DNA of 64,000 nucleotides, from positions 6,128 through 70,127 of the forward strand of contig JAVBKW010000014.1 in assembly GCA_031553855.1 (NCBI GenBank), given 5' to 3'. The first letter of the stretch is position 1, and each line of letters begins with the position of its first letter. The stretch is from RACS-047 sp031553855 (GTDB taxonomy: Bacteria; Bacillota; Clostridia; Christensenellales; Pumilibacteraceae). The translations under genes were made by a program, and so were the position numbers. The notes under the pieces were generated by a model that was given only the letters and a program-made list of their open reading frames with translations, was not told the origin of the DNA and did no database searches. Positions 24,699 to 33,557 of the stretch are shown here, piece after piece.

Positions 24699-25688
24699 TT
24701 ATTTGACCTGCATTACCGTAATTGCCGCAACGTTTACGACGTCGTCGACCGAGCAGCCTCTTGATAAATCGTTGAGCGGCTTATTAAAGCCCTGACAAAT
24801 CGGCCCGACCGCTTCCGCGCCCGCAAGCCTTTCAACAAGCTTGTAGCCGATATTTCCCGCCTGAAGGTCGGGAAAGACCAAAACGTTCGCTTTCCCGGCA
24901 ACGGAAGAGGACGGGGCTTTGAGCTTTCCGACCTTTTCAACTATAGCCGCGTCGAGCTGAAGCTCGCCGTCCACCGCAAGGTCCGGAGCCATTGCCTTTG
25001 TAAGGGCGGTAGCCTGCTTCACCTTGTCTACAAGTTCATGCGAGGCCGAACCCATAGTCGAGAACGACAGCATTGCAACTTTGGGCTCGATTCCCGCTAT
25101 ATTTTTTGCCGACTGCGCCGACGCTATTGCAATGTCGGCAAGCTGCTCTGCCGTAGGGTTGGGGTTGACGGCGCAATCGCCGAAAACCATAACGCCGTTT
25201 TCTCCGTAGGGGCAGCCCTGGGGCAGCACCATAATAAAACAGCTCGAGACGGTTTTTATTCCGGGAGCCGTTTTGATTACCTGAAGTCCCGGCCTTAGCA
25301 TATCGCCGGTGGAATGTATCGCGCCGCCAACCATACCGTCGGCCTCGCCCGAATAAACCATCATAACTCCGAAATACATTTCGTCACGAACTGTCTTTTC
25401 GGCCTCTTCTAAAGTCATGCCTTTGGATTTTCTTAATTCATAAAGCGTATTTGCGTAAGCTTTTACGTCTGCAGTTTTAGGGTCGATTATTTTAACGCCG
25501 GTAAGGTCCGCGCTCGGGCAGAGCTTTTTGATATCGGCCTCGGCTCCAAGCAAAATTACCTTCGCTATTTTTTCCTTAACGATAATGCCCGCCGCCTCTA
25601 CGATACGCTTATCGTTGCCCTCGGGTAATACGATAGTCTTATTTGCTTTTGCAGCGCGGCTCTTGATCTGTTCCAAAATCTTACTCAT
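24699..25688 (-). CDS. pta: Phosphate acetyltransferase
   Basis: 329 residues, the short single-domain type. Converts acetyl-CoA and phosphate to acetyl-phosphate for AckA. Motifs: LPEGNDKRIVEAAGII at the N-terminus, MMVYSGEADGMVGGAIHSTGDMLRP, DCAVNPNPTAEQLADIAI and FPDLQAGNIGYKLVERL. First gene of the pta-ackA-comF group; the 243-base divergent region to tmcAL should hold its promoter, but no clear consensus is seen. Confidence 0.97.
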   Translation of the reverse strand: MSKILEQIKSRAAKANKTIVLPEGNDKRIVEAAGIIVKEKIAKVILLGAEADIKKLCPSADLTGVKIIDPKTADVKAYANTLYELRKSKGMTLEEAEKTVRDEMYFGVMMVYSGEADGMVGGAIHSTGDMLRPGLQVIKTAPGIKTVSSCFIMVLPQGCPYGENGVMVFGDCAVNPNPTAEQLADIAIASAQSAKNIAGIEPKVAMLSFSTMGSASHELVDKVKQATALTKAMAPDLAVDGELQLDAAIVEKVGKLKAPSSSVAGKANVLVFPDLQAGNIGYKLVERLAGAEAVGPICQGFNKPLNDLSRGCSVDDVVNVAAITVMQVK

Positions 25689-25931
25689 ATTATTTTTCCT
25701 CCGATAACGCGCTTAAAACTTGATTAAATCGGGCGCGTTATGCTATAATTAACATAAAACTAAGGGATATTTCAACCTGAATAATCCCAAACTCAAGTAT
25801 ACTTCAACCGGAAAAAAAAGTAAAACAATTTGGCGGCGTTTTGTAATAGTTTGTAATTAATATTTTTATTATAAATTGTCAATGTTTCCCCCTATTATAA
25901 TATTATTTTTTCTAGGCTAAGAGGCGGTTAA

Positions 25932-27122
25932 ATGAAAATCTGCGCTGTGATATGCGAATTCAACCCGTTCCATAACGGACACAAATATCTTTTGCAAAAG
26001 GCAAAAGAGCTTTCGGGCTGCGATGAAGTTTTATGCGTTATGAGCGGTAATTTTGTGCAGCGGGCGGAGCCGTCTATAATTGATAAATATTCAAGGGCCG
26101 AGGCCGCCCTTGAAAGCGGCGCCTCGATTGTTGCCGAGCTTCCCTTTATTTATGCGACCGCCAGCGCAGGAACTTTTGCAAGCGGCGCGGTTCAAATTCT
26201 CTCCTCTTTTAAGGACGTGACCCACATCGCTTTCGGCTGCGAGGACGACGATCCCGCGCTTTTAAAAACTCTTGCCCGCATAGCGGCCGAGGAAAACGAG
26301 GGCTTTAAAAACGAGCTTAAAAAAAACCTGAAGCAGGGCTTTTCATACGCGAAAAGCTACGCTGATTCGCTTGCGTATGAGGCTTCAAATCAAGGCTTTG
26401 ATAGTGCTATGTGTGGCATAATACTATCAAAACCCAATAATTTGCTTGCAATCGAGTATTTAAAGTGCCTTATAAAAAAGAACAGCAGTATTTTGCCCGT
26501 ACCCGTAAAAAGGCTCGGAAGCGGTTATAACGACGCTAATTTGACTGAAAACTTCTCTTCTGCAAGCGCGCTGAGGCAAGCGGTTTATGAAAACAAAATT
26601 GAGGGAATACGGAAGAATGTTCCGGATGTAATGTTTGCAAAACTTTGTCAGCGCATTCCGCATTTTTTGCCGGACGAAAAAGTTTTTGAGGCGCTTATAA
26701 TTGACGCGCTTAGGAATTTGCCGCTCGAAAAATTGCCGGACAGCGGAGAGGGGCTTGAGATCAAACTGAAGAAAAATGCCCTACTCTATACTGACCTTGA
26801 TACGGTGATAGCTAGGACTAAATCCAAGCGTTACACCTACGCTAAAATAAAAAGGCTGTGCCTGCAAGCTCTGTTTCAAGTTAAAAACGAACTTTTCACG
26901 CTTGCCCCGCCAATCAGGATCCTCGGCATAAGAAAGGAAGTTAAGCCGTATTTGAAAAATCTTCCTTTTCTTTCGATCCTGCAAAACTCCGATTACTTGA
27001 AGCTTTCGGACGATTATTCAGATTTTATTAAAACCGAAAAAAAGGCCGCCTATGTTTATTCCCTGATAACACACACAGACGGCGAAAGTTTTTATTCAAA
27101 TAAGCTGCTGGTTTTAGGCTAA
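25932..27122 (+). CDS. tmcAL: tRNA(Met) cytidine acetate ligase
   Basis: 396 residues of the YlbM/TmcAL family. The N-terminal nucleotidyltransferase-like fold shows ICEFNPFHNGHKYLLQKAKE with the HxGH-type motif, then MSGNFVQRAEPSIIDKYSRAEAAL. In Bacillus the enzyme uses acetate and ATP to make N4-acetylcytidine at the wobble base of elongator tRNA-Met. Placement beside pta-ackA fits an acetate link. It ends nine bases inside the convergent patatin-like gene. Confidence 0.93.
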   Translation: MKICAVICEFNPFHNGHKYLLQKAKELSGCDEVLCVMSGNFVQRAEPSIIDKYSRAEAALESGASIVAELPFIYATASAGTFASGAVQILSSFKDVTHIAFGCEDDDPALLKTLARIAAEENEGFKNELKKNLKQGFSYAKSYADSLAYEASNQGFDSAMCGIILSKPNNLLAIEYLKCLIKKNSSILPVPVKRLGSGYNDANLTENFSSASALRQAVYENKIEGIRKNVPDVMFAKLCQRIPHFLPDEKVFEALIIDALRNLPLEKLPDSGEGLEIKLKKNALLYTDLDTVIARTKSKRYTYAKIKRLCLQALFQVKNELFTLAPPIRILGIRKEVKPYLKNLPFLSILQNSDYLKLSDDYSDFIKTEKKAAYVYSLITHTDGESFYSNKLLVLG

Positions 27123-27899
27123 AAGTTCCCTTATTTTCGGCAGCGCGGCCTCGGCGGCGACGCGGCCGGAGGTTACGCTGTGGGGGTTGTTTTTAAAATC
27201 CAATATAGTTTTATTAGGCTGATTCGGCGTGATCAATACGTCGGCAGCCTTAATTTTTTCCGCGCTGCAGCCCCAGTCCATTATGTTGTAAGCCCTTATC
27301 AGCATATCGATAAACGTATTTATCTTCTCGACAGGCTCCGGCGGCCCTAGCGCGTCTACCGCTATAACAATATCTGCGCCCAAGCTTTTACATGAATCAA
27401 TAGGGATCCTTTCCAAAACTCCGCCGTCTATAAGGCAGTCGCCTTCCTCGCATTTTACGCTCTGAAAATAGCCCGGAATAGCTATACTTGCCCTTATTGC
27501 GTTTAAAAGGCTGCCGCTTGTAAAAGTCACAAGCTCCGCTTTTTTCGCGTCCACGGCGGTAGCCGCAAACGGGACGCGGCATTGTCCGATATCGATATCG
27601 CCAATATGCTTTTTAATAAAAGCGATAGCCCTGTTGCCCTTAACTATCCCCTGATTCTTGAACGTGACGTCCACGTCCATGATCTTGATCTGCGAAAATT
27701 TACTTATGACCTTCGACATATAATACGGGTCCATCCCCGCAGCATAACATCCGCCCACGATAGAGCCTATTGAGCAGCCGGTAACGATATCGATAGGAAT
27801 ACCGTTTTCCTCCAAAACCTGCAAAACTCCGATGTGGCAAAAACCTCTCGCCCCGCCGCCGCCAAGAGCCAGCCCTACTTTTTTCCGATTTTTTTCCAA
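27114..27899 (-). CDS. Patatin-like phospholipase, RssA/YchK type
   Basis: 261 residues. The oxyanion motif GGGGARGFCHIGVL, the nucleophile GCSIG (G-x-S-x-G) and the catalytic aspartate in DGGVLERIP form the Ser-Asp dyad of patatin-like acyl hydrolases. No signal peptide or membrane segment, so probably cytoplasmic. The start is a TTG at 27899 preceded by AAGGTGG. The substrate is unknown. It is separated from the DAHP synthase gene by a hairpin terminator. Confidence 0.9.
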   Translation of the reverse strand: MEKNRKKVGLALGGGGARGFCHIGVLQVLEENGIPIDIVTGCSIGSIVGGCYAAGMDPYYMSKVISKFSQIKIMDVDVTFKNQGIVKGNRAIAFIKKHIGDIDIGQCRVPFAATAVDAKKAELVTFTSGSLLNAIRASIAIPGYFQSVKCEEGDCLIDGGVLERIPIDSCKSLGADIVIAVDALGPPEPVEKINTFIDMLIRAYNIMDWGCSAEKIKAADVLITPNQPNKTILDFKNNPHSVTSGRVAAEAALPKIRELLA

Positions 27900-27937
27900 T
27901 CAAACCACCTTATCTTTGTTTATACTCATTTTCTGTT

Positions 27938-27958
27938 AAAAGAGCGCTGCGCTCTTTT
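27938..27958 (-). terminator. Hairpin behind DAHP synthase
   Basis: AAAAGAGCGC/GCGCTCTTTT forms a tight stem with flanking A and T runs, between the DAHP synthase stop (28050) and the patatin-like gene. Confidence 0.65.
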
Positions 27959-28049
27959 TTTCACCTTGATTGACTATAAGAACAGATTTGACCAGCCTGA
28001 AAAATTTTTACGCATCATAAACCTGTTAGCGCCGCAAGGCTCCTGCAAC

Positions 28050-29075
28050 CTACAGCTTTTCGGCTACGGAGAATAACAAACGCTCCGTCTTAGCCCATCC
28101 CAGACACGCGTCCGTGATAGATTTGCCGTAAACGCCGCCGTTTGAGGGCTGATTACCGTCCTCAATATAGCTTTCGACTAAAAATCCTTTAACGTACTGG
28201 CCAAGGCTTGAGTCAATTAACATATTTGACAATATTTCTTTTATTATACGTACCTGCTCAAAAGGATTTTTATTTGAGTTGGAATGGTTCGCATCTATAA
28301 GCAGCGCAGGGTTTTTAAGCCCCGCGCTTTTACTTTGCGCTAAATACTTAATGATATCCTCAAAATGATAGTTGGGGATATTATTTCCGAAAACGTCAAC
28401 GCTGCCGCGAAGCACCGCGTGGGCGTATTCGTTGCCTTTTGTCCGCACCTGATAATGATTGTATTTAAACTCATTTTCTATCTGCGCCGCATAAATCGAA
28501 TTGATAAGCACCGGAATACTTCCGTTCATCGGGTTTTTAATTCCGACAGGCACGTCTATGCCGCTGGCGACTAACCTGTGCTGCTGGTTTTCGCACGAGC
28601 GCGCGCCGACTGCGACATAGGAAAGGACGTCGTCGATATAATCAAAATTATCAGGATAGAGCATTTCATCCGCGCCCGACATCCCGCTTTCGCCTATTAC
28701 CCTTATGTGCATACGGCGCAGAGCAAAAATACCCGCCTGAATATCGGTCCCTTTTGTGGGGTCGGGGCTGTGCATCATACCCTTGTACCCCTCGCCGCGG
28801 GTCCTTGGCTTATTCGTGTAGATACGCGGCAAAACCAGCAATTTGTCTTTGACCTGCTCTGCCGCTTTAGCAAGACGGGTAACATAGTCGCAAACTGAAT
28901 CCTCATTATCCGCCGAACACGGCCCGGCAATAAAAATCTTGCGTTTATCAGCGCCGCCGATAATGGCTTTTATCTCCTCGTCCCGCTTCAGCTTGATTTC
29001 TTTTAAGCTTTGCGGCAAGGGCAGCTCTTTTTTAATTTGTCCGGCATCAAGAATTTCGCGTACTTTTTCAAACAT
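28050..29075 (-). CDS. aroF: 3-deoxy-D-arabino-heptulosonate 7-phosphate synthase, class I
   Basis: First enzyme of the shikimate pathway, joining phosphoenolpyruvate and erythrose 4-phosphate. 341 residues of the AroF/G/H type: IFIAGPCSADNEDSV, VLPRIYTNKPRTRGEGYKG, VAVGARSCENQQHR, GIKNPMNGS, and DANHSNSNKNPFEQ near the metal site. The paralogue letter (F, G or H) cannot be decided, nor can the feedback specificity. No other shikimate gene is in the window, but an aryl-acid/2-oxoacid cluster lies nearby at 33558-38727. Confidence 0.93.
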   Translation of the reverse strand: MFEKVREILDAGQIKKELPLPQSLKEIKLKRDEEIKAIIGGADKRKIFIAGPCSADNEDSVCDYVTRLAKAAEQVKDKLLVLPRIYTNKPRTRGEGYKGMMHSPDPTKGTDIQAGIFALRRMHIRVIGESGMSGADEMLYPDNFDYIDDVLSYVAVGARSCENQQHRLVASGIDVPVGIKNPMNGSIPVLINSIYAAQIENEFKYNHYQVRTKGNEYAHAVLRGSVDVFGNNIPNYHFEDIIKYLAQSKSAGLKNPALLIDANHSNSNKNPFEQVRIIKEILSNMLIDSSLGQYVKGFLVESYIEDGNQPSNGGVYGKSITDACLGWAKTERLLFSVAEKL

Positions 29076-29146
29076 AAATCACTAAACTTTCCTTTTGTGC
29101 ATATAGCCGGTTATGGGAAATTACTGCCGGCTTTTTAAGCAGAATA

Positions 29147-29602
29147 CTATTTGCTCTTTTTCCCCATTACCGCGCTTTTTAATTCGTCTCTGTTGTTTCG
29201 CACCATATTGAGCGTAGACATCAGAAACTGTTCAACGTCCTTAAAGACGTTATCCAGATGGTCTTTCGTGCGCTCGACAAGCACGTCGCACTGAGAGTAT
29301 GCCGAATCGATGATTTTCTTCGCTTCGGTTTCCGCTTTTTTTAAAAGCTCGGAGTTGCCCACAAGATGGTTGGCGTGCTCCTCCGCCTCGCGTATAGTGT
29401 TTTTTGCTACGACATCGGCGTTCGAGAGTATCTTTTCACGGTTTTCCACTATGTACGCCGAATCCCGCAAAACGCCCGGATACGAATTTTTTATCGCGGT
29501 TATCAGCTCGCCGCAGCGTTCGATATCCACTTTCTTGGAGAAAATTCCCCGTTTACCGTTGATTTCGGAGTCCAGCTCGTCAATCAGATCTTCATATTCC
29601 AT
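29147..29602 (-). CDS. Conserved coiled-coil protein of unknown function
   Basis: 151 residues, mostly charged helices: REAEEHANHLVGNSELLKKA and EAKKIIDSAYSQCDVLVERT look like the b-type stalk or DivIVA-like coiled coils. Its start lies 19 bases inside the end of coaD, so the two are translationally coupled. Similar coiled-coil proteins occur next to coaD/rsmD in clostridia, as far as I recall. No enzyme motif is present. Confidence 0.7.
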   Translation of the reverse strand: MEYEDLIDELDSEINGKRGIFSKKVDIERCGELITAIKNSYPGVLRDSAYIVENREKILSNADVVAKNTIREAEEHANHLVGNSELLKKAETEAKKIIDSAYSQCDVLVERTKDHLDNVFKDVEQFLMSTLNMVRNNRDELKSAVMGKKSK

Positions 29603-30138
29603 TTCCTTTCCTGCGCCCCATATAAATTTGAGACCTTGCCCTCTACCGACGGATGAACGTAACCGTTCATATTTCCGCCCATTGCGGCCAGCTCCCTTAC
29701 TATTGTACTTGATATATGGCAGTAATTATGAGAGGAAATAAGGTAAATAAGCTCTAATTTTGGCACTTGTGACTTGTAAACTTCCATTAAACTCTTTTCA
29801 TATTCAAAATCGTTCGCCGTTCTCAAACCCCTGACGATAAAACTTGCGCCCTTTTGCACCGCAAAATCAGCCAAAAATCCCTCAAAGCTTTCAACAATTA
29901 CATTTTTCAGCTCTTTCACAGACTCTTTTACGATCTGCGTGCGCCCCTCAATTGAAAGCTTGCAAACCTTTCCGCCCGTATCGGCTGCGACGGCGACGTA
30001 AATTTTATCAAAGCATAGGCAAGCGCGGGACAATATGTCGAAATGCCCCATCGTAAAAGGGTCGAACGAACCGGCAAAAACCGCCGTTTTATGCGTCATA
30101 GGCATTTTTGTATCCGTAAAATCTTTAACAGAGCTCAT
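29584..30138 (-). CDS. coaD: Phosphopantetheine adenylyltransferase
   Basis: Fourth step of CoA synthesis from pantothenate: ATP plus 4'-phosphopantetheine gives dephospho-CoA. The nucleotidyltransferase motif AGSFDPFTMGHFDI and the C-terminal ISSHNYCHISSTIVRELA are clear. GGGAGGG upstream supports ATG 30138, giving 184 residues and an N-terminal extension of about 13 residues (MSSVKDFTDTKMP) beyond the usual start at MTHKTAVFAG. It follows rsmD, the usual partner. Confidence 0.95.
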   Translation of the reverse strand: MSSVKDFTDTKMPMTHKTAVFAGSFDPFTMGHFDILSRACLCFDKIYVAVAADTGGKVCKLSIEGRTQIVKESVKELKNVIVESFEGFLADFAVQKGASFIVRGLRTANDFEYEKSLMEVYKSQVPKLELIYLISSHNYCHISSTIVRELAAMGGNMNGYVHPSVEGKVSNLYGAQERKWNMKI

Positions 30139-30179
30139 TTAAGCGCGCCCTCCCTTTTTTAAAGAGATCTATCTTTAGC

Positions 30180-30230
30180 AAGACTGTGAAAAAAGTCCAA
30201 TTTATTTTAATCGTCTCCAATCACAGTCTT
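30180..30230. repeat. Inverted repeat between rsmD and coaD
   Basis: AAGACTGTGA and TCACAGTCTT form a 10-bp stem around a 31-base AT-rich loop, directly behind the rsmD stop codon. It could slow or partly terminate transcription, or be a small mobile remnant. Confidence 0.5.
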
Positions 30231-30231
30231 A

Positions 30232-30777
30232 TTAAGCTTTTAAAGTATAAAAGCTCAGCGACGTATTGCCGCATTTACGCCTGTCGCAATCAAAGCCTTC
30301 AAAATCGGGCAGCATATTTGTTGAAGCATGCTCTATCATAACTACGCCGCCGGTTTTAAGAACGTTGTTTTTTGCAATAAGCGACATTATTTTAGCCTCG
30401 TATTTTTCCTTATACGGCGGATCGGCTAAGATAACGTCGAACTCCCCGTCCTTGAGCTTTTTAAGAGCCAGTTCAAACTCTGCGTTAAAAACGCTGTCTG
30501 AGGGCGCGCCGATTTTTTTGAGATTTTCCTTAGCGAGCCTGACGCTGCGGATATCTGCGTCGGCAAAGACGACTTCCTTTGCGCCCCGGCTCAACGCCTC
30601 TATCCCCAGCGCGCCGCTGCCGCAAAACAGGTCTAAGACCTTTGCACCCGGTATACTACACCGGCTGCACAAAATATTGAATATAGTTTCCTTTATACGG
30701 TCGGAGGTAGGGCGCACGTCGTCGCCCTCGGGCGAAATAAGCTTTTTGCCCTTATATTTTCCGGATATGACTCTCAT
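30232..30777 (-). CDS. rsmD: 16S rRNA (guanine966-N2)-methyltransferase
   Basis: 181 residues. N-terminal RVISGKYKGKKLISPEG, then RPTSDRIKETIFNIL, the SAM-binding VLDLFCGSGALGIEALSRGA and the catalytic ADPPYKEKY (DPPY) are all present. It modifies G966 of 16S rRNA. It lies three bases behind a membrane protein gene and just ahead of coaD, the common rsmD-coaD pair. Confidence 0.95.
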   Translation of the reverse strand: MRVISGKYKGKKLISPEGDDVRPTSDRIKETIFNILCSRCSIPGAKVLDLFCGSGALGIEALSRGAKEVVFADADIRSVRLAKENLKKIGAPSDSVFNAEFELALKKLKDGEFDVILADPPYKEKYEAKIMSLIAKNNVLKTGGVVMIEHASTNMLPDFEGFDCDRRKCGNTSLSFYTLKA

Positions 30778-30780
30778 GTT

Positions 30781-31356
30781 TTAGTTGTTGAACATTCTTA
30801 GTTCAGAAGCGATATCCCTGCGCTGATTTACCAATTTAAAAACTCTCAAAAGGTAGCCCAGAACAAAAAATCCGCAAAGAAGCAATATGGAGGGAAGATA
30901 AACCGCAAACGAAAGCCACGTTATGGGATCGACTGTTATAACGCCGAGCGTATTGAAAATCAAAGAAACCGGCATAAGCAGAAAAAATACTATTCCGTGT
31001 ATTATAGCGTTATTTAGTGCGATACCTAATATCAGCAAAATTATAAGAGGCGCTGCAAAAGAGACAAAATAAAGCGGAATATTTGAATATTTCATTTTGA
31101 CCGCCGTAAAAACATTGCTGTTTTTGTCGCTTTGCTCGGCGGCAGTTTCCTTAAAATCCTTTTCTCCGCACGTTTTGCCGCTGAAGAAAATAACTATCGC
31201 TATCGGAGCCATAAACACAAAACCGAATATTACCGTAACGGCCTTGGGTATGCTATCGGACAAAAACACTAATGAAAACAAGGAAAAGATCAGGCAGTAC
31301 AGATAAAAAAGCCCGCTTGTAATAAAATATTTAGTTGCTTTTTGTTTTTTAATCAT
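30781..31356 (-). CDS. Integral membrane protein of unknown function
   Basis: 191 residues with about five hydrophobic segments: ITSGLFYLYCLIFSLFSLVF, a second ending in FMAPIAIVIFF, a charged loop (GEKDFKETAAEQSDKNSN), then three more. No known family is recognised. It sits between the 5-formyl-THF cyclo-ligase and rsmD, with 26- and 3-base gaps, so it is probably co-transcribed with them. Confidence 0.65.
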   Translation of the reverse strand: MIKKQKATKYFITSGLFYLYCLIFSLFSLVFLSDSIPKAVTVIFGFVFMAPIAIVIFFSGKTCGEKDFKETAAEQSDKNSNVFTAVKMKYSNIPLYFVSFAAPLIILLILGIALNNAIIHGIVFFLLMPVSLIFNTLGVITVDPITWLSFAVYLPSILLLCGFFVLGYLLRVFKLVNQRRDIASELRMFNN

Positions 31357-31382
31357 TAATTACTCCCGCTGATACAGTCTTG

Positions 31383-31937
31383 TTAAGGCCTTTTGTAAAT
31401 CATTGACGGCGTGATTATCATATCTAGAGGTACGTCGCAGCTTTCGCTCATAAAATCGCCGCACTTTTGTTCGTCGTAGGCAAGTCCGACGGAAAAGGTT
31501 TTATTTTTGCTCAAAAACTTATCGTAATAACCGCCGCCGTACCCTAACCTATAAAGACTTTCGTTAAACGCAAGCATCGGGACTATCGAAACGTCAGCTT
31601 TTCCTTCGTATACGGGTAAATCCTCGACGCCCTCGACGTTACCGAACTTGTCCGCAATTTTAAGCTTGGCGCAGCGCGGCCTTACAAGGCTCATTTTGCC
31701 GTCTACGGTTTTAGGAATAAAAACCTCATATTTGCCGTTTTCCTTATTAATATAATACTCTAATATTTTAAAAGTGTCAACTTCGGCGGGCATTGAGACG
31801 TATGAAAATATTTTCACAAAGCTGCAGCTATCTAAAAATGCGGACACTTTTTTGAAAATTTCCGCATCTTTTTCTTGTTTGTTAATTATCGCAAGCCTTT
31901 TAGCTTTCATTATCGTCCGTAATGCAGTTTTGTCCAA
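31383..31937 (-). CDS. 5-formyltetrahydrofolate cyclo-ligase family protein
   Basis: 184 residues. ATP-dependent conversion of 5-formyl-THF to 5,10-methenyl-THF. The C-terminal signature RLGYGGGYYDKFLSKN and the N-terminal LRTIMKAKRLAI are typical. The start is probably a TTG at 31937 with AAAAGGAA upstream; it lies 38 bases inside the end of alr, so the two genes overlap. The symbol varies (fau, ygfA, mthfs), so none is given. Confidence 0.92.
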   Translation of the reverse strand: MDKTALRTIMKAKRLAIINKQEKDAEIFKKVSAFLDSCSFVKIFSYVSMPAEVDTFKILEYYINKENGKYEVFIPKTVDGKMSLVRPRCAKLKIADKFGNVEGVEDLPVYEGKADVSIVPMLAFNESLYRLGYGGGYYDKFLSKNKTFSVGLAYDEQKCGDFMSESCDVPLDMIITPSMIYKRP

Positions 31938-32970
31938 TGTAATTCCTTTTCATACGTCCGCCCAGCGACGTGAGCGTTTCATATACGATAGTGCCGCAGC
32001 TTTTTGCCAAATCTTCGCCCTTGACCTTACCGCCTAAAATATAAACTTTATCATTTCCTTTAAGCTTAACATTTGAAACATCCACAAGCGTTATATCCAT
32101 ACAGACCTGCCCCACGACCGGGCAAAGAACGCCGCCGATATCGACAAACCTTTGTTCAGAATAATCCTTTTTCCGCCGGTAACCGTCGGCGTAACCGATC
32201 CGCAGAGCCGCAACGGACATATCAAACGGCGCGGTGTAATCGCCGTAGCCGATATGCGCGCCGGCCTCAACCCTTAAGACCTGCAATATATTCGTGTACA
32301 CGCTTAAAACGGGCTTAGTGTAGAGCGAATAACCGTACGAGGCGATCCCGCAGCGCACCATATCAAGGCTGAATTTTTGCCCCAAATTAAGGCAGCTGCT
32401 TGCCGCGATATGCTTTTTTGCCTTTAAATACTCAAACGGAGCTACGGCTCTTTCAAAAATATCAAGCTGATAAGCCGAACAAGCTTCGTCCTCGCCCATA
32501 TACAAATGGCTGAAAAAGCTTTTTATTCGCAATCCTTTTGCAAGCGCAGCCGTTACTATTTCGTTTAAATCCTCCGGATTTGCGCCTATTCGGTTCATAC
32601 CGGTGTTGACTTTAATATTTACGGCTTCAATGTGCCTATCTATGAATTTTAGCTGAGATGAGTCGCTTATTGAGGGTACTATGCCAGACAAAGTACCCTC
32701 ATATCCGCTTTTAAGGTCATAAAACGAGCTTTCTGCGCACCCAAGAATGTTGACGGGCTTTAAAACCCCCGCACTTTTTAAATCCATAGCTTCAGAAAAT
32801 GTCGCTACGGCGAACTCGTCCGAGAATTTTTCGGCTGCTTTTGCGACCCGGGGCAATCCGTGCCCGTAGGCGTTTGCTTTCACAACAAGGCAAAATTTCG
32901 TTCCGGCTTTTTTTTTAATAGTTTTTATATTCTGCGCCAGAACGGATAAGTCGATATCAGCCGTTAATAT
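31900..32970 (-). CDS. alr: Alanine racemase, no canonical start codon
   Basis: PLP enzyme giving D-alanine for peptidoglycan. The PLP lysine is in VVKANAYGHG, the second catalytic tyrosine in LRIGYADGY, and the C-terminal SLGGRMKRNYIG is typical. Homology extends upstream of the GTG at 32883 into ILTADIDLSVLAQNIKTIKK, the expected alr N-terminus. In that frame there is no ATG, GTG or TTG between an upstream stop and this segment; the best candidate is ATA at 32970 with AAGGGA upstream. Either a rare start codon is used or the start has been mutated. The gene follows the ACT-domain gene closely and overlaps the cyclo-ligase gene. Confidence 0.85.
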   Translation of the reverse strand: MLTADIDLSVLAQNIKTIKKKAGTKFCLVVKANAYGHGLPRVAKAAEKFSDEFAVATFSEAMDLKSAGVLKPVNILGCAESSFYDLKSGYEGTLSGIVPSISDSSQLKFIDRHIEAVNIKVNTGMNRIGANPEDLNEIVTAALAKGLRIKSFFSHLYMGEDEACSAYQLDIFERAVAPFEYLKAKKHIAASSCLNLGQKFSLDMVRCGIASYGYSLYTKPVLSVYTNILQVLRVEAGAHIGYGDYTAPFDMSVAALRIGYADGYRRKKDYSEQRFVDIGGVLCPVVGQVCMDITLVDVSNVKLKGNDKVYILGGKVKGEDLAKSCGTIVYETLTSLGGRMKRNYIGQNCITDDNES

Positions 32971-32995
32971 TGAAGCTTCACTTCCCTTTTTTGTT

Positions 32996-33415
32996 TTAGA
33001 TGATACTGTTATCCAAGAGCTTGATCTTTTTCTCCGTCAGTATTTTTGCCGCCAAGGCTTCATCTGAAACTTTAAAAAGGATTATCGCATTTTTGGTCGC
33101 CATGTGCGCGAACGAATAGAGGTATTCAACGTTGATACCGCTTTCGTCCAAGAGCGCCAGAACGTCGGAAAGTCCGCCGGGGCGGTCGTCCACCTCGACT
33201 CCTATAAGCTCGGTGACGGTGACTGTGAAACCCGCATCCTTCAAAACTTTCTCGGCTTTTGAATTGTCTCTTGCAATACAGCGCAAAATTCCGAAATCCT
33301 TTGTATCTGCTATGGAAAGCGTGACAAGGTCAACGTCGTTCTTTTTCAAAATTTTTGTAAGCTCTAAAATACGCCCTTTACGGTTTTCCATAAAAACAGC
33401 TATCTGATTGACCAT
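32996..33415 (-). CDS. Tandem ACT-domain protein
   Basis: 139 residues forming two ACT domains: QIAVFMENRKGRILELTKIL at the N-terminus and GVEVDDRPGGLSDVLALLDE in the second half. No catalytic domain is attached, so a small-ligand (amino acid) sensor role is likely. Proteins of this type are often encoded beside phenylacetate-CoA ligase and indolepyruvate oxidoreductase genes, as here. It has its own promoter (33482-33510) and a strong AGGAGG before the ATG. Confidence 0.87.
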   Translation of the reverse strand: MVNQIAVFMENRKGRILELTKILKKNDVDLVTLSIADTKDFGILRCIARDNSKAEKVLKDAGFTVTVTELIGVEVDDRPGGLSDVLALLDESGINVEYLYSFAHMATKNAIILFKVSDEALAAKILTEKKIKLLDNSII

Positions 33416-33481
33416 TTGGCCGTCCTCCTAAAATATATTCTCCATGATATATTAATGTGCAAAATTAATTGTTATATAAGC

Positions 33482-33510
33482 ATTATACAAGTTTTTACAG
33501 CGCTTTTCAA
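33482..33510 (-). promoter_or_regulatory. Promoter of the ACT-alr group
   Basis: On the minus strand TTGAAA (33510-33505) and TATAAT (33487-33482) are exactly 17 bases apart. It precedes the ACT-domain gene and probably drives alr and the cyclo-ligase gene as well. Confidence 0.75.
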
Positions 33511-33557
33511 TAGTTTTTTTAAATTAAAGAAAAGCTGAATGAATCGTTTTACTTAAA

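Noticed and set aside
25689..25931. Clear promoters for pta and tmcAL in the divergent region.
   Set aside because: TATAAT-like boxes exist, but no -35 box at the right distance was convincing, so no promoter was listed.
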